A stretch of DNA of 64,000 nt, from assembly GCA_902604575.1 (NCBI GenBank), contig CACKZH010000003.1, forward strand, positions 1 to 64,000, given 5' to 3'. A program made the translations under genes and the position numbers. A model generated the notes under the pieces. That model did not search any database and was not told the DNA's origin. It worked only from the letters and a program-made list of their open reading frames with translations. Of this stretch, positions 52,189 through 59,981 are shown in pieces (position 1 is the stretch's first letter; the number at the start of each line of letters is the position of its first letter). Source of the DNA: an uncultured Pelagibacteraceae bacterium (GTDB lineage Bacteria; Pseudomonadota; Alphaproteobacteria; Pelagibacterales; Pelagibacteraceae).

Positions 52189-53376
52189 TCATTTTGTTAA
52201 GTTGGTTGCAACCCACTTATGAAACATCAAAGTAGGAGTATCCATTACAGGTGAAAAATTTCCACCATTGTAAGCTGGAGAACTTCGCCCGTTTTGCATT
52301 CCTTCTATTGCAGTTACATCCTCGTTCATAACTTCTCGCCAAAATGCAAAATTTTTTTTTCTTATATCCTTAAACTCATCACTAGAGGCACTTTCATCTC
52401 CAACATAATATAGTTCAAAATGTTCTTTTGTTTGATTGTTAGAAATTGGCTCTAACCAAAATGCATAAAAATGATCAATATGTATTCCTAACATTACATT
52501 CGGATATAATGATACATATTCAGATTTTTCAGAAAGTTCAGTTGGCCAGTTGGGAAAGCATTTAAATTTAATATTTCCATCGAACTGTTGTGAATATTTA
52601 TTACTGCCTTGTCCTGAAAAATTAAAATTCTCATCCTCAATATGATAGTGATCTGAAATATTTGAAACTTTATTTAGCTCTGGGTGTATCCAAGGCAAAT
52701 GATAGCTTTCACAATAATTCTCAATTGCAAATTTCCAATTACTATTCACTGTCATATTAAAATATCCGTTATCAGATGAATGTCTTATTAATTTTTGATC
52801 TTTTTTAGTAATAAACTTAGACCATCTGTCTTCTAGGGGTTTAATAAAATCTTCAAATGCATTGGCATTAGAATTTATATTGATAAAAATTAAATCCATC
52901 CAAATATTTGATTTAATTTCTTTTAAATTACTATTGTTTTTATCAAATCCCTCAACCTCATGTTTGCCTAGTCCTCCTATATGCGGGGTAACAGTTAATT
53001 TACCATTAAAATCATATGACCAAGAATGATAAGGGCATCTTATCACATTTTTTAATTTACATTCTTCATCAACTAATTTGAAACCTCTATGACTACACAC
53101 ATTATGAAAAACTTTTACTTCGTTATCTTTGTTTCTAACTATTAAAATTGGTATCCCTAAAAGATTAAAAGGTTTTGCATCGCCTGGATTTGGTATGGAG
53201 CTTGCAACCCCAATCATTGTCCAATTATTTTTAAATATTTTTTCTTTCTCAAACTCTAAATAATCATCATTTAAATAACATTCATTGGGTAACCCATGGG
53301 CTTTATCTATAGGATTTTTAACAACTTCTATTTTTTGGGGATCTAAGATTTTTGATAATTTTTTATTTAAATTCAT
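52189..53376 (-). CDS. Rieske-type oxygenase alpha subunit, quaternary-amine group (GbcA/CntA-like)
   Basis: This 395-residue protein has the Rieske 2Fe-2S site CSHRG (Cys94, His96) and CPYHSW (Cys114, His117), then the mononuclear iron site ENYCESYHLPWIH (His226, His231). The residue linking the two sites is Glu223, where most ring hydroxylases have Asp; Glu is typical of CntA/GbcA enzymes acting on carnitine or betaine. It could thus demethylate betaine or open a related onium compound. No reductase partner is encoded nearby. AAGGAGG lies 3 bases before the ATG. Confidence 0.83.
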   Translation of the reverse strand: MNLNKKLSKILDPQKIEVVKNPIDKAHGLPNECYLNDDYLEFEKEKIFKNNWTMIGVASSIPNPGDAKPFNLLGIPILIVRNKDNEVKVFHNVCSHRGFKLVDEECKLKNVIRCPYHSWSYDFNGKLTVTPHIGGLGKHEVEGFDKNNSNLKEIKSNIWMDLIFININSNANAFEDFIKPLEDRWSKFITKKDQKLIRHSSDNGYFNMTVNSNWKFAIENYCESYHLPWIHPELNKVSNISDHYHIEDENFNFSGQGSNKYSQQFDGNIKFKCFPNWPTELSEKSEYVSLYPNVMLGIHIDHFYAFWLEPISNNQTKEHFELYYVGDESASSDEFKDIRKKNFAFWREVMNEDVTAIEGMQNGRSSPAYNGGNFSPVMDTPTLMFHKWVATNLTK

Positions 53377-53643
53377 AAACCTCCTTTTTTTAATTAATTA
53401 AAAAATTAATCGAGGCTTAAAATTATCTCTCTCTAATTATAATTTGTTGAAAAACAGTTTTGCAATTTAAAATATAAACAAATTCTTTGAAAAAAAAATT
53501 TGCAGAGAACGTCATATTAAAACTTTATCCCTAATTTAAATGATGATAAAGACAAATTAACTTCAATCTACAGTTGAAAGTAATTTGCAATTTTCTAAGG
53601 GTTGTGTTCTTATATTCCAATTAACAATCATTGGGAGAAATAA
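53377..53643. promoter_or_regulatory. divergent promoter region between the betaine catabolic operon and the betaine ABC genes
   Basis: This 267-base AT-rich gap separates two divergent units. On the minus strand, GCCTC (53412-53416) can pair with the GAGG of the Rieske-gene ribosome site across an ATTAATT/AATTAAT hairpin, which could hide the site. A CAAATT...AATTTG inverted repeat lies near 53479-53502. On the plus strand the binding-protein gene has only TGGGAGAAATAA as a ribosome site. A shared regulator is likely but no known operator is recognisable. SAM-class riboswitches are known in SAR11 methionine genes, but I could not match one here. Confidence 0.45.
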
Positions 53644-54654
53644 ATGAAAATTAAAAGAATACTAATTTCATTAGCTGTTATACTTGGACTAACTTCTTTC
53701 GGAAGTGTGGCCAATGCTGCTTGTGGAAAAATAACAATTGCTAATATGAACTGGGCTTCTGCGAACTTTATGGCAGAAGTAGATAAAGTAATATTAGAAA
53801 AAGGATACGGATGTTCTGTAGAATTGGTTCCTGGTTCAACAATGCCAACTTTTACTTCAATGCAAGAAAAAGGTGAGCCAGATATCGCGCCTGAGTTTTG
53901 GGCAAATGCTGCTAAATTAGAATTAGAAGCAGCAGTTGCTGAGGGAAAATTACATTCAATTAACAAAGCTCCAATCACTGGTTTAGGTGAAGGTTGGTGG
54001 GTATTACCTGCAACTTTAGAAAAGCATCCAGAATTAACAACTGCAGATGCAATTTTAAAAAGACCTGACCTATTTCCACATCCAGAAGATCCTTCAAAAG
54101 GTGGATTTCACATTTGTCCTCCAGGATGGAACTGTGAATTAAGTAACAGAAATCATTTTAGAGCTTGGGAAATGGAAGCTAAAGGGTGGATGATAGTTGA
54201 AACAGGTTCTGCTGCAGGATTAGATGGTTCTATAGCAAAAGCTGCTGAAAGAGGTGAAAACTGGTTTGGTTACTATTGGTCTCCAACAGCAATTATTGGA
54301 AAATATAATATGCAAGCTGTAGATATGGGTGAATATGCAGGAAAAGATAATTGGGACAACTGTTTGTCAAAGCCAGAGCAAGAATGTGCGAATCCATTGA
54401 AATCTTCATGGGTAAAATCTGAAGTTTACTCAGTTGCTACTGATAATTACAAAAAAACAGCTGGAAAAGAGGGAATGAGTTATTTAGAAAAAAGAACTTA
54501 CCCGGGTCCAGTAATGAATGGAATGTTAGTTTGGATGGGAGAAAACCAAGCTGAAGGTGCAGATGCTGCAATTGAATTCTTAAAAACACAAGAAGACGTG
54601 TGGACTAAGTGGGTTACAAAATCAGCTGCCAAAAAAATTAAAGCAGGTCTTTAA
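53644..54654 (+). CDS. glycine betaine/onium ABC transporter substrate-binding protein (OpuAC/ProX family)
   Basis: This 336-residue periplasmic protein has a signal peptide ending SVANA. The mature chain has the OpuAC fold with IANMNWASANFM near its N-terminus, GEGWWVLPA and WFGYYWSPTAI, whose Trp/Tyr residues are candidates for the aromatic cage that holds trimethylammonium or dimethylsulfonium groups. Cargo may be glycine betaine, DMSP or similar. It is followed by a GNRA hairpin and the permease gene. No ATP-binding subunit gene lies nearby. Confidence 0.88.
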   Translation: MKIKRILISLAVILGLTSFGSVANAACGKITIANMNWASANFMAEVDKVILEKGYGCSVELVPGSTMPTFTSMQEKGEPDIAPEFWANAAKLELEAAVAEGKLHSINKAPITGLGEGWWVLPATLEKHPELTTADAILKRPDLFPHPEDPSKGGFHICPPGWNCELSNRNHFRAWEMEAKGWMIVETGSAAGLDGSIAKAAERGENWFGYYWSPTAIIGKYNMQAVDMGEYAGKDNWDNCLSKPEQECANPLKSSWVKSEVYSVATDNYKKTAGKEGMSYLEKRTYPGPVMNGMLVWMGENQAEGADAAIEFLKTQEDVWTKWVTKSAAKKIKAGL

Positions 54655-54670
54655 TTTAAAATAAAATTAT

Positions 54671-54694
54671 CGAACCCGTTGTAAAACGGGTTCG
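54671..54694 (+). promoter_or_regulatory. GNRA-capped intercistronic hairpin after the betaine-binding protein gene
   Basis: A perfect 10-bp stem, CGAACCCGTT-GTAA-AACGGGTTCG, begins 17 bases after the stop codon. The loop GUAA is a GNRA tetraloop. No U-run follows, so the message can continue into the permease gene 19 bases later. It probably stabilises the abundant binding-protein mRNA or partially terminates, the same plan as in the dctP-dctQ gap. Confidence 0.8.
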
Positions 54695-54713
54695 ATTAAA
54701 TTAAAAGAGATTT

Positions 54714-55601
54714 ATGGAATTCTTTAGCAAAATCCCTGTAATGGATAGAACAGCTTTAAGGGAGTTAAAGAAAAGTATTGATTTTAGTTTTAAAGAGTTT
54801 TCAAGAGCTTATGGTGATGCAATAGAAAGTTTTTTTGACCCTCTCCTATATTTTTTAATCTGGTTAGAAAAATTATTAGTAAGCAGTCCATGGCCTATAG
54901 TCATAGGGGTTTTTGCATTGCTTGCATGGATTGGTTCTAGAAGTGTTAAACTTGTAATTGGAACAATAGCATGCTTCCTTGTAATTGGATACTTTGGAAT
55001 GTGGAAAAATTGTATGGCTACAGTAGCCATAATTTCTGTTTCTACTTTGGTGTGTATAGTGGTTGGAATTCCAATTGGTGTTTTAATGTCAAAATCAGCA
55101 AGAGCAGAAAAAACAATTTTACCTGTTTTAGATATGATGCAAACTATTCCTAGTTTCGTTTATCTTATACCTATAATTATGCTCCTAGGTATTGGTAAAG
55201 TTCCAGGTTTATTAGCTGTGTGTATTTATGCTTTACCTCCTATTGTAAGATTGACAAATCTTGGAATAAGGGAGGTCGATAAAGAGACTTTAGAGGCAAG
55301 TGAAGCCTTTGGTGCAACAGCAATGCAAAAGTTAAAATCTGTTCAAATTCCTCTTTCCCTTCCAACAATTTTTGCAGGAATTAACCAGACAATAATGATG
55401 GCTTTGGCTATGGTGGTTATTGCCTCTATGATTGGAGTTAGAGGGCTAGGAGTGCCAATTTTACAAGCCATTTCTAACCAATATTTAGCTCTTGGAATGA
55501 TGAATGGTTTGGCAATAGTAGCGCTGGCAATTATCTTTGATAGGGTTACTCAGCAGTATGGACAACGAATTCAAAAGCACAGAGGCCAGCTGAAAAAGTA
55601 A
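54714..55601 (+). CDS. glycine betaine ABC transporter permease (ProW/OpuAB family)
   Basis: This 295-residue protein has an N-terminal cytosolic stretch, then about six membrane helices. The permease EAA loop EASEAFGATAMQKLKSVQIPLSLP (about 197) and GVRGLGVPILQAISNQ (about 241) are clearly ProW-like. The segment MQTIPSFVYLIPIIMLLGIGKVPG matches the conserved substrate-channel region. It needs a ProV-type ATPase encoded outside this window. The MetF-like gene follows after 60 bases. Confidence 0.9.
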   Translation: MEFFSKIPVMDRTALRELKKSIDFSFKEFSRAYGDAIESFFDPLLYFLIWLEKLLVSSPWPIVIGVFALLAWIGSRSVKLVIGTIACFLVIGYFGMWKNCMATVAIISVSTLVCIVVGIPIGVLMSKSARAEKTILPVLDMMQTIPSFVYLIPIIMLLGIGKVPGLLAVCIYALPPIVRLTNLGIREVDKETLEASEAFGATAMQKLKSVQIPLSLPTIFAGINQTIMMALAMVVIASMIGVRGLGVPILQAISNQYLALGMMNGLAIVALAIIFDRVTQQYGQRIQKHRGQLKK

Positions 55602-55661
55602 ATTTACCTCAATCGAATTTTCTAGACTCGCATTTTAAAATAAATAAAGATCCAGAAAAAA

Positions 55662-56390
55662 ATGAATTTTTCATTAGAAATAGGACCTAAAACTGACATC
55701 GAAACAGTCCCTGCTGTAAGCGATGTTTATATTACAATGCTGCCTGGTGGTGACTATAAAGAAACAGCTGAAAAAGCTATTGAGCTAGTAAATAAAGGTT
55801 TTAATCCTGTGCCTCACTTTCCAGCGAGATCGATGCAGGATGAAAAGGAACTTAAAGATTATGTTTCAAGATGTAAGGATGGTGGAGTTAAGCAAGCTTT
55901 AATTATAGGCGGCGGAAGAGAACCTGCGGGTAAATTTGACAGTTCTTTTCAACTTTTAGAAACAGGTTATTTTGAAAAAATGAAAATAGGAATTGCTGGA
56001 CACCCGGAGGGGAGTCCTGATATATCCGACTCAGAATTAGAAAAAGCTATGATAGATAAAAAGCCTTACGCTGATTATATAGTAACTCAATGGTTGCTTA
56101 ATCCTCAGCCTATTATAGATTTTATTTCTAAGCAAAGCGTACCAGTGCATGTGGGAATTACTGGGCCATTAAAAATATCTAGCTTAATTAAATTTGCTAA
56201 TATTGTTGGGGCAAAAAATTCCTTAAACTTTCTTAAATCTAATTTTACTAAGGCATTAGATTTATTGAAACCTAAAGACCCTAATGATTTAATTGGGAAA
56301 GTTAAATCGCACACTGATAACTTCCACATTTATACATTCGGCGGCTTGAAGGAAACTAACAAGTGGTTGAAGGAGAATAGTTATGTCTAA
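55662..56390 (+). CDS. MetF-like methylenetetrahydrofolate reductase family protein (short form)
   Basis: This 242-residue protein is shorter than standard MetF (about 290) but keeps its order of motifs: VPHFPARSM (about 46), ALIIGGGREPAG (about 79), GIAGHPEGSPD (about 110) and DYIVTQWLLNPQPIIDFI (about 133), followed by VPVHVGITGP. MetF links 5-methyl-THF and 5,10-methylene-THF with FAD. Its 8-base overlap with the DmdA-like gene suggests it oxidises the methyl-THF that enzyme would release, running opposite to biosynthetic MetF (inference). Confidence 0.8.
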   Translation: MNFSLEIGPKTDIETVPAVSDVYITMLPGGDYKETAEKAIELVNKGFNPVPHFPARSMQDEKELKDYVSRCKDGGVKQALIIGGGREPAGKFDSSFQLLETGYFEKMKIGIAGHPEGSPDISDSELEKAMIDKKPYADYIVTQWLLNPQPIIDFISKQSVPVHVGITGPLKISSLIKFANIVGAKNSLNFLKSNFTKALDLLKPKDPNDLIGKVKSHTDNFHIYTFGGLKETNKWLKENSYV

Positions 56391-57741
56391 TGAATTTGAC
56401 TATACTAAATTAAAACATGTTACTTCTGTTGATCAATCAGATAGAGAAGTGCCATACAATTTAAGACAAAGTGGGCCAACAAAAGTTGAAATGTTAATTT
56501 CAACAAGGGTAAGAAAGTCACCTTATTGGCATTTATCAATGCAGGCAGGTTGTTGGAGAGCAACTGTATACAATCGTATTTATCATCCAAGAGGTTACGT
56601 AAAACCTGAAGATGGTGGAGCTATGGTTGAATACGATGCCATCGTAAACCATGTAACAATGTGGAACGTTGCTGTTGAAAGACAAATAAGAGTTAAAGGT
56701 CCTGATGCAGAAAAATTTACTGACTACGTTATAACTAGAGATGCAACAAAAATTTCTCCTATGAGAGCAAGATATGTAATCTTGTGTAATGCTTACGGAG
56801 GAGTTTTAAATGATCCAATTCTTTTAAGAATTTCAGAGGATGAATTTTGGTTTTCTTTATCAGACTCTGATATTGGAATGTATTTACAAGGTGTTAATGC
56901 TGATGGAAGATTCAATTGTACTATAGAAGAAATTGATGTCAGTCCTGTTCAAATACAAGGACCTAAATCAAAAGGATTAATGAAAGATCTTTGTGGCGAT
57001 CAAGTTGATTTTGATAATATGCCTTTCTACGGCTTAGCAGCTGCTAAAATTGGAGGAAGAGATGTTGTTATTTCTCAGTCTGGTTTCTCAGGTGAAGCTG
57101 GTTATGAGATTTATTTAAAAAATTCAACTTTGTATGCTGAAGATATGTGGAATGCTGTGCTTGCAGCTGGGAAAAAACATAGCTTGATGGTTATTGCTCC
57201 TGCTCACCATAGAAGAATTCAAGCAGGTATTCTTTCTTGGGGACAAGACATGGATCAACAACACAATCCATTCCAATGTAATTTAGGTTATCAAGTTTCT
57301 TTGTCTGGAAAAGGTGAGTGGAACAAAAAAGCTGATTATGTTGGTAAAGCCGCCCTTGAGAAAATGAAAGCAGATATCAAAGCAGGTCAAAAACCATATA
57401 AACTTCAATTAGTTGGTATGGAACTAGGTGGTAAACCTATTGATAATTATGCGCCTGACTTTTGGTTGGTATCACCTGAAGGTGGTAAAGATCCTGTTGG
57501 ATTTCTTACTTCACCTTGGTGGCATCCTGAAAAGAAAACAAATATTGCTATGGGATATGTTCCTTTCGATGGAACGTTAAATGCAAATGGTTTTCCAAAA
57601 GGAAAAGTGGGAACCAAATATAAAGTTCATCTACCTGAACAATATTCAGAAACTCCAGGAACACCTGTAGATGCTGTTGTGGTAGATATTCCATTCAAAG
57701 AGTCTTTCAACGCAAATACAAGAGAAGTTGTAAAAGGCTAA
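56383..57741 (+). CDS. DmdA-like GcvT-family THF-dependent demethylase/methyltransferase (452 aa)
   Basis: This GcvT-fold protein shares many landmarks with SAR11 DMSP demethylase DmdA: VTMWNVAVERQIRVKG (about 88), VITRDATKI, GGVLNDPILLRI, FWFSLSDSDIG, VQIQGPKS and NPFQCNL. It differs by being about 80 residues longer than the characterised 369-residue DmdA and by SGFSGEAGYEIY where, as I recall it, that DmdA has SGWSKQGGYEVY. Coupling to a MetF-like gene and a betaine/onium importer suggests THF-dependent demethylation of DMSP, glycine betaine or a relative. Pipelines may call it DmdA or aminomethyltransferase; I rate the family high and the substrate open. Confidence 0.8.
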   Translation: MSNEFDYTKLKHVTSVDQSDREVPYNLRQSGPTKVEMLISTRVRKSPYWHLSMQAGCWRATVYNRIYHPRGYVKPEDGGAMVEYDAIVNHVTMWNVAVERQIRVKGPDAEKFTDYVITRDATKISPMRARYVILCNAYGGVLNDPILLRISEDEFWFSLSDSDIGMYLQGVNADGRFNCTIEEIDVSPVQIQGPKSKGLMKDLCGDQVDFDNMPFYGLAAAKIGGRDVVISQSGFSGEAGYEIYLKNSTLYAEDMWNAVLAAGKKHSLMVIAPAHHRRIQAGILSWGQDMDQQHNPFQCNLGYQVSLSGKGEWNKKADYVGKAALEKMKADIKAGQKPYKLQLVGMELGGKPIDNYAPDFWLVSPEGGKDPVGFLTSPWWHPEKKTNIAMGYVPFDGTLNANGFPKGKVGTKYKVHLPEQYSETPGTPVDAVVVDIPFKESFNANTREVVKG

Positions 57742-57749
57742 AATTTACT

Positions 57750-57778
57750 AAGGGGGAGCTAATTTCAGCTCCCCTTTT
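57750..57778 (+). terminator. rho-independent terminator after the DmdA-like gene
   Basis: The stem GGGGAGCT-AATTTC-AGCTCCCC (8 perfect pairs, extended by G-U and two A-U pairs) is followed by TTTT, starting 9 bases after the stop codon. It is the clearest intrinsic terminator in the window and ends the onium-transporter/MetF/DmdA-like transcript. Confidence 0.88.
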
Positions 57779-57786
57779 CAATTCTA

Positions 57787-57897
57787 ATGATCAAAAGTTT
57801 TCTAATAGCAGTTTGCATTATCATTGCTATTGCTTTAATAATATTTCCATTAATTGTTTCTTATAAAGCTCAAAAAAATAAAAATAAAAAAAATTAA
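57787..57897 (+). CDS. 36-residue single-helix membrane protein
   Basis: This gene is too short for the ORF track. The ATG at 57787 opens a 36-codon frame, MIKSFLIAVCIIIAIALIIF..., ending TAA at 57895-57897, whose last base is the first base of the next gene's ATG (TAATG coupling). The product has one hydrophobic helix followed by a lysine/asparagine tail (KAQKNKNKKN). The coupling to the Yip1 gene is the main support for its being real. Function unknown. Confidence 0.65.
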   Translation: MIKSFLIAVCIIIAIALIIFPLIVSYKAQKNKNKKN

Positions 57898-58442
57898 TGT
57901 TTGCTGAATTTTTAAATATAATTTTTAAGTCAATAAAATTAGACAAAACTCTTTATTCGGATAATAAAAATTTTGGAGAAGCATCAATATATTTTGCTGG
58001 TATTATAATGATCCTAGACGGTATCGCTGGAGCAGTAGCAGCTAATACCATTATTAAAACAGCTATTGCAATGTCTGGTCTAACTGCAATAGTTACTTGG
58101 CTAATATGGGCGATTTTTATTTTTGTAATTGGAGTTAAATTATTTCCTGATAAGCAAACCAAAGTTTCGTTCAAAAAAGTTTTAACAGCTGTTGGGTTTG
58201 CACATGCCCCTGGTTTATTAAGATTTTTTGCAGTCACACCAGATTTAATGATACCAATAATTTTTCTAACTCAGTTCTGGATTTTTGCAGGTTTAATAAT
58301 TTCAACTAAACAAATATTGAGTTTAAAATCTAATTTTAAATCTTTTGGGATTGTACTTTTATCCTTTTTAATTATTGCATTTTTATCCATCTCATTTGTG
58401 ATGAGTAGAATGAATATGCTTCCAGTTAGTCAAATCAGTTAA
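57897..58442 (+). CDS. Yip1-domain membrane protein
   Basis: This 181-residue protein has about five membrane helices and the YIP1-like pattern: an N-terminal cytosolic stretch, AGIIMILDGIAGAVAAN, the VGFAHAPGLLRFFAV segment (about 98) and a C-terminal helix. The bacterial role of the family is unknown; membrane organisation or transport has been suggested. It is coupled to the 36-residue membrane protein gene and its 3' end overlaps the convergent zinc-ribbon gene by 4 bases. Confidence 0.78.
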   Translation: MFAEFLNIIFKSIKLDKTLYSDNKNFGEASIYFAGIIMILDGIAGAVAANTIIKTAIAMSGLTAIVTWLIWAIFIFVIGVKLFPDKQTKVSFKKVLTAVGFAHAPGLLRFFAVTPDLMIPIIFLTQFWIFAGLIISTKQILSLKSNFKSFGIVLLSFLIIAFLSISFVMSRMNMLPVSQIS

Positions 58443-58606
58443 AGTGGAAATATAGTCTTAGATACTCTACAAGATTTACATAATTTAAAACCAGTAAGAA
58501 TTAAATTTTGAGTAACACTCTCATCTTCCTCTTTGCATTCATCACAAATATTGTTTAATTCTTCAGCTTCTAACTTTAGATTTTTTTCATCAATTTTATC
58601 AATCAT
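58439..58606 (-). CDS. 55-residue zinc-ribbon-like protein
   Basis: This gene is absent from the ORF track because of its size. The frame starts at the ATG 58606 and ends TAA at 58439, giving MIDKIDEKNLKLEAEELNN... with two CxxC pairs, CDEC (residues 21-24) and CKSC (43-46), the pattern of a small zinc ribbon. The start lies 8 bases inside the 3' end of the DUF3726 gene, so it is translationally coupled to it. It may be a small metal-binding or rubredoxin-like partner of that operon. Function is unknown. Confidence 0.65.
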   Translation of the reverse strand: MIDKIDEKNLKLEAEELNNICDECKEEDESVTQNLILTGFKLCKSCRVSKTIFPL

Positions 58607-59210
58607 TATCTGTCAAACCAGCACCTGCCGCACCCTCTTTTAAACTGTCACTCTCTTCAACAAAAGTTTCTTCAGATAACTTGTATAAATTATTCCATTC
58701 ATCGTCTGTAAAGTTATCTTCATTTTCAAGTAGATTGACCTCAATTGCATTCGCTATCTTCGGAAATTTTTGATCAATAAAATTTGAACTAATATTTACA
58801 TTTAAATTTAGTAACATTTTTTTTTCATCTATTTTTACAGAAATTTTTTTTCCAATAATTTCTGATGAACGACTTATAAAGGAAATAAAAATTATTGGAT
58901 AAGCAACTTTTTTAAATTCAATTTTTTTTAAATTTTCTAAAACATTTATTTGATCTAAAAAACTAACACCTAAAGTAATTGGACAGTAAGGATTGTTTGA
59001 TGAAGAGTTATTTTCACTTATTAAATTTAAATTTTCAAATTTACTTTTATTTTTTTCATTAAAATATTCATTAAGATGCTTAACACCCGGTAAACTGAAT
59101 AGCTCTAACAACCTTATACTTTTTCCTGTTTCCTCTGAAACTCCCCAAGAATATCCCGCTGCTTTTGAAGCTCTTTTAACAGTAGTTTCAATTTCACTCA
59201 GTGATTTCAT
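58599..59210 (-). CDS. DUF3726 family protein
   Basis: This 203-residue protein has the DUF3726 marks: an N-terminal SLSEIETTVKRASKAAGYSWGVSEETGKSIR and a C-terminal ESDSLKEGAAGAGLTDND. The middle is variable. The family has no known function and occurs in marine alphaproteobacteria. It is 2 bases downstream of the unknown large protein and is followed by the zinc-ribbon gene, in a unit headed by a divergent M19 peptidase. Confidence 0.8.
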   Translation of the reverse strand: MKSLSEIETTVKRASKAAGYSWGVSEETGKSIRLLELFSLPGVKHLNEYFNEKNKSKFENLNLISENNSSSNNPYCPITLGVSFLDQINVLENLKKIEFKKVAYPIIFISFISRSSEIIGKKISVKIDEKKMLLNLNVNISSNFIDQKFPKIANAIEVNLLENEDNFTDDEWNNLYKLSEETFVEESDSLKEGAAGAGLTDND

Positions 59211-59212
59211 TA

Positions 59213-59812
59213 TTAAATATTGGTTTTATATACCCACTGCTCGTCATAACTTTTTAACTCATTTGGAAGTGGAGCTCCCTGGAACATACAAATTCTTAAC
59301 CATTTGTCAGATCGTGGATCAAATTTTAATGCCCCAAAAAAAGATAATTTTAGTCTTAGCATATCAATTGGCATTAAATTTTTACCAATTGTATTATCTT
59401 GTATTTCTGAATAAGGAAATTTTTCTACAATGAACGCTCTCCTTACAACATGTCTTAACTCAGAATTTGATGTTAAAAACTCAGCAATAGTTAAACTATT
59501 TTTTGAGACTAATAATTTGTTATAAAGTTTTTTTATATCTCTTGCTATTGCTAAAGGCTGTTCTAATTCTGATCCATGCTCTTCAAAACGATCTGCCAAT
59601 CTTGGCTCTTCTTTATTTTTTGAAATAAACCAAAAGTTTTTATTATTTTCTTTCTCTTCAAAATTAATATCTAAAATATTTGGATACTTTGCTTCAATGA
59701 TATTGCGCAATTCTTCAACTTTTCTATAAGTTGGGATATTAAAATATTTTTCTTCATCTGAGCTCATCTCTTTTACCAAGGGATTTACAATATTGTTATA
59801 GGGTTCCATCAT
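59213..59812 (-). CDS. C-terminal part of an unknown protein, apparently split by a frameshift
   Basis: The ORF track starts at 59812, but the same frame stays open upstream to 60019 with protein-like content (for example FNRIYQWLEENTGDECIEYI) and no ATG, GTG or TTG start. The stop ending that opening lies at an A8 tract (60014-60021) inside the 3' end of the upstream gene. Removing one A joins both into a single 553-residue ORF. So this is probably the C-terminal part of that protein. I do not recognise the family; conserved-looking stretches are NKEEPRLADRFEEHG and RHVVRRAFIVEKFPYSE. Confidence 0.65.
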   Translation of the reverse strand: MMEPYNNIVNPLVKEMSSDEEKYFNIPTYRKVEELRNIIEAKYPNILDINFEEKENNKNFWFISKNKEEPRLADRFEEHGSELEQPLAIARDIKKLYNKLLVSKNSLTIAEFLTSNSELRHVVRRAFIVEKFPYSEIQDNTIGKNLMPIDMLRLKLSFFGALKFDPRSDKWLRICMFQGAPLPNELKSYDEQWVYKTNI

Positions 59813-59981
59813 TATTGAAACAATGTATTCAATACACTCGTCACCAGTATTCTCTTCTAACCATTGATATATTCTGTTAAAAAGATGTTCGGTCTCAAAA
59901 TTAAAATCTTTGTCTATAAAGTTTAAGAATTTTTCAACATCCTTTAATAATGAAGAAATTTTTTTTTGCTGATATTCACTA

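Noticed and set aside
53377-53425. SAM-V or SAM-II riboswitch before the Rieske/bhmT operon
   Set aside because: I could not match the conserved cores by eye; only a possible ribosome-site pairing is visible, so it is not annotated as a riboswitch.
56383-57741. Ordinary glycine-cleavage T-protein (GcvT)
   Set aside because: No gcvH or gcvP nearby, and the motifs are closer to DmdA; neighbours are an onium importer and MetF-like gene.
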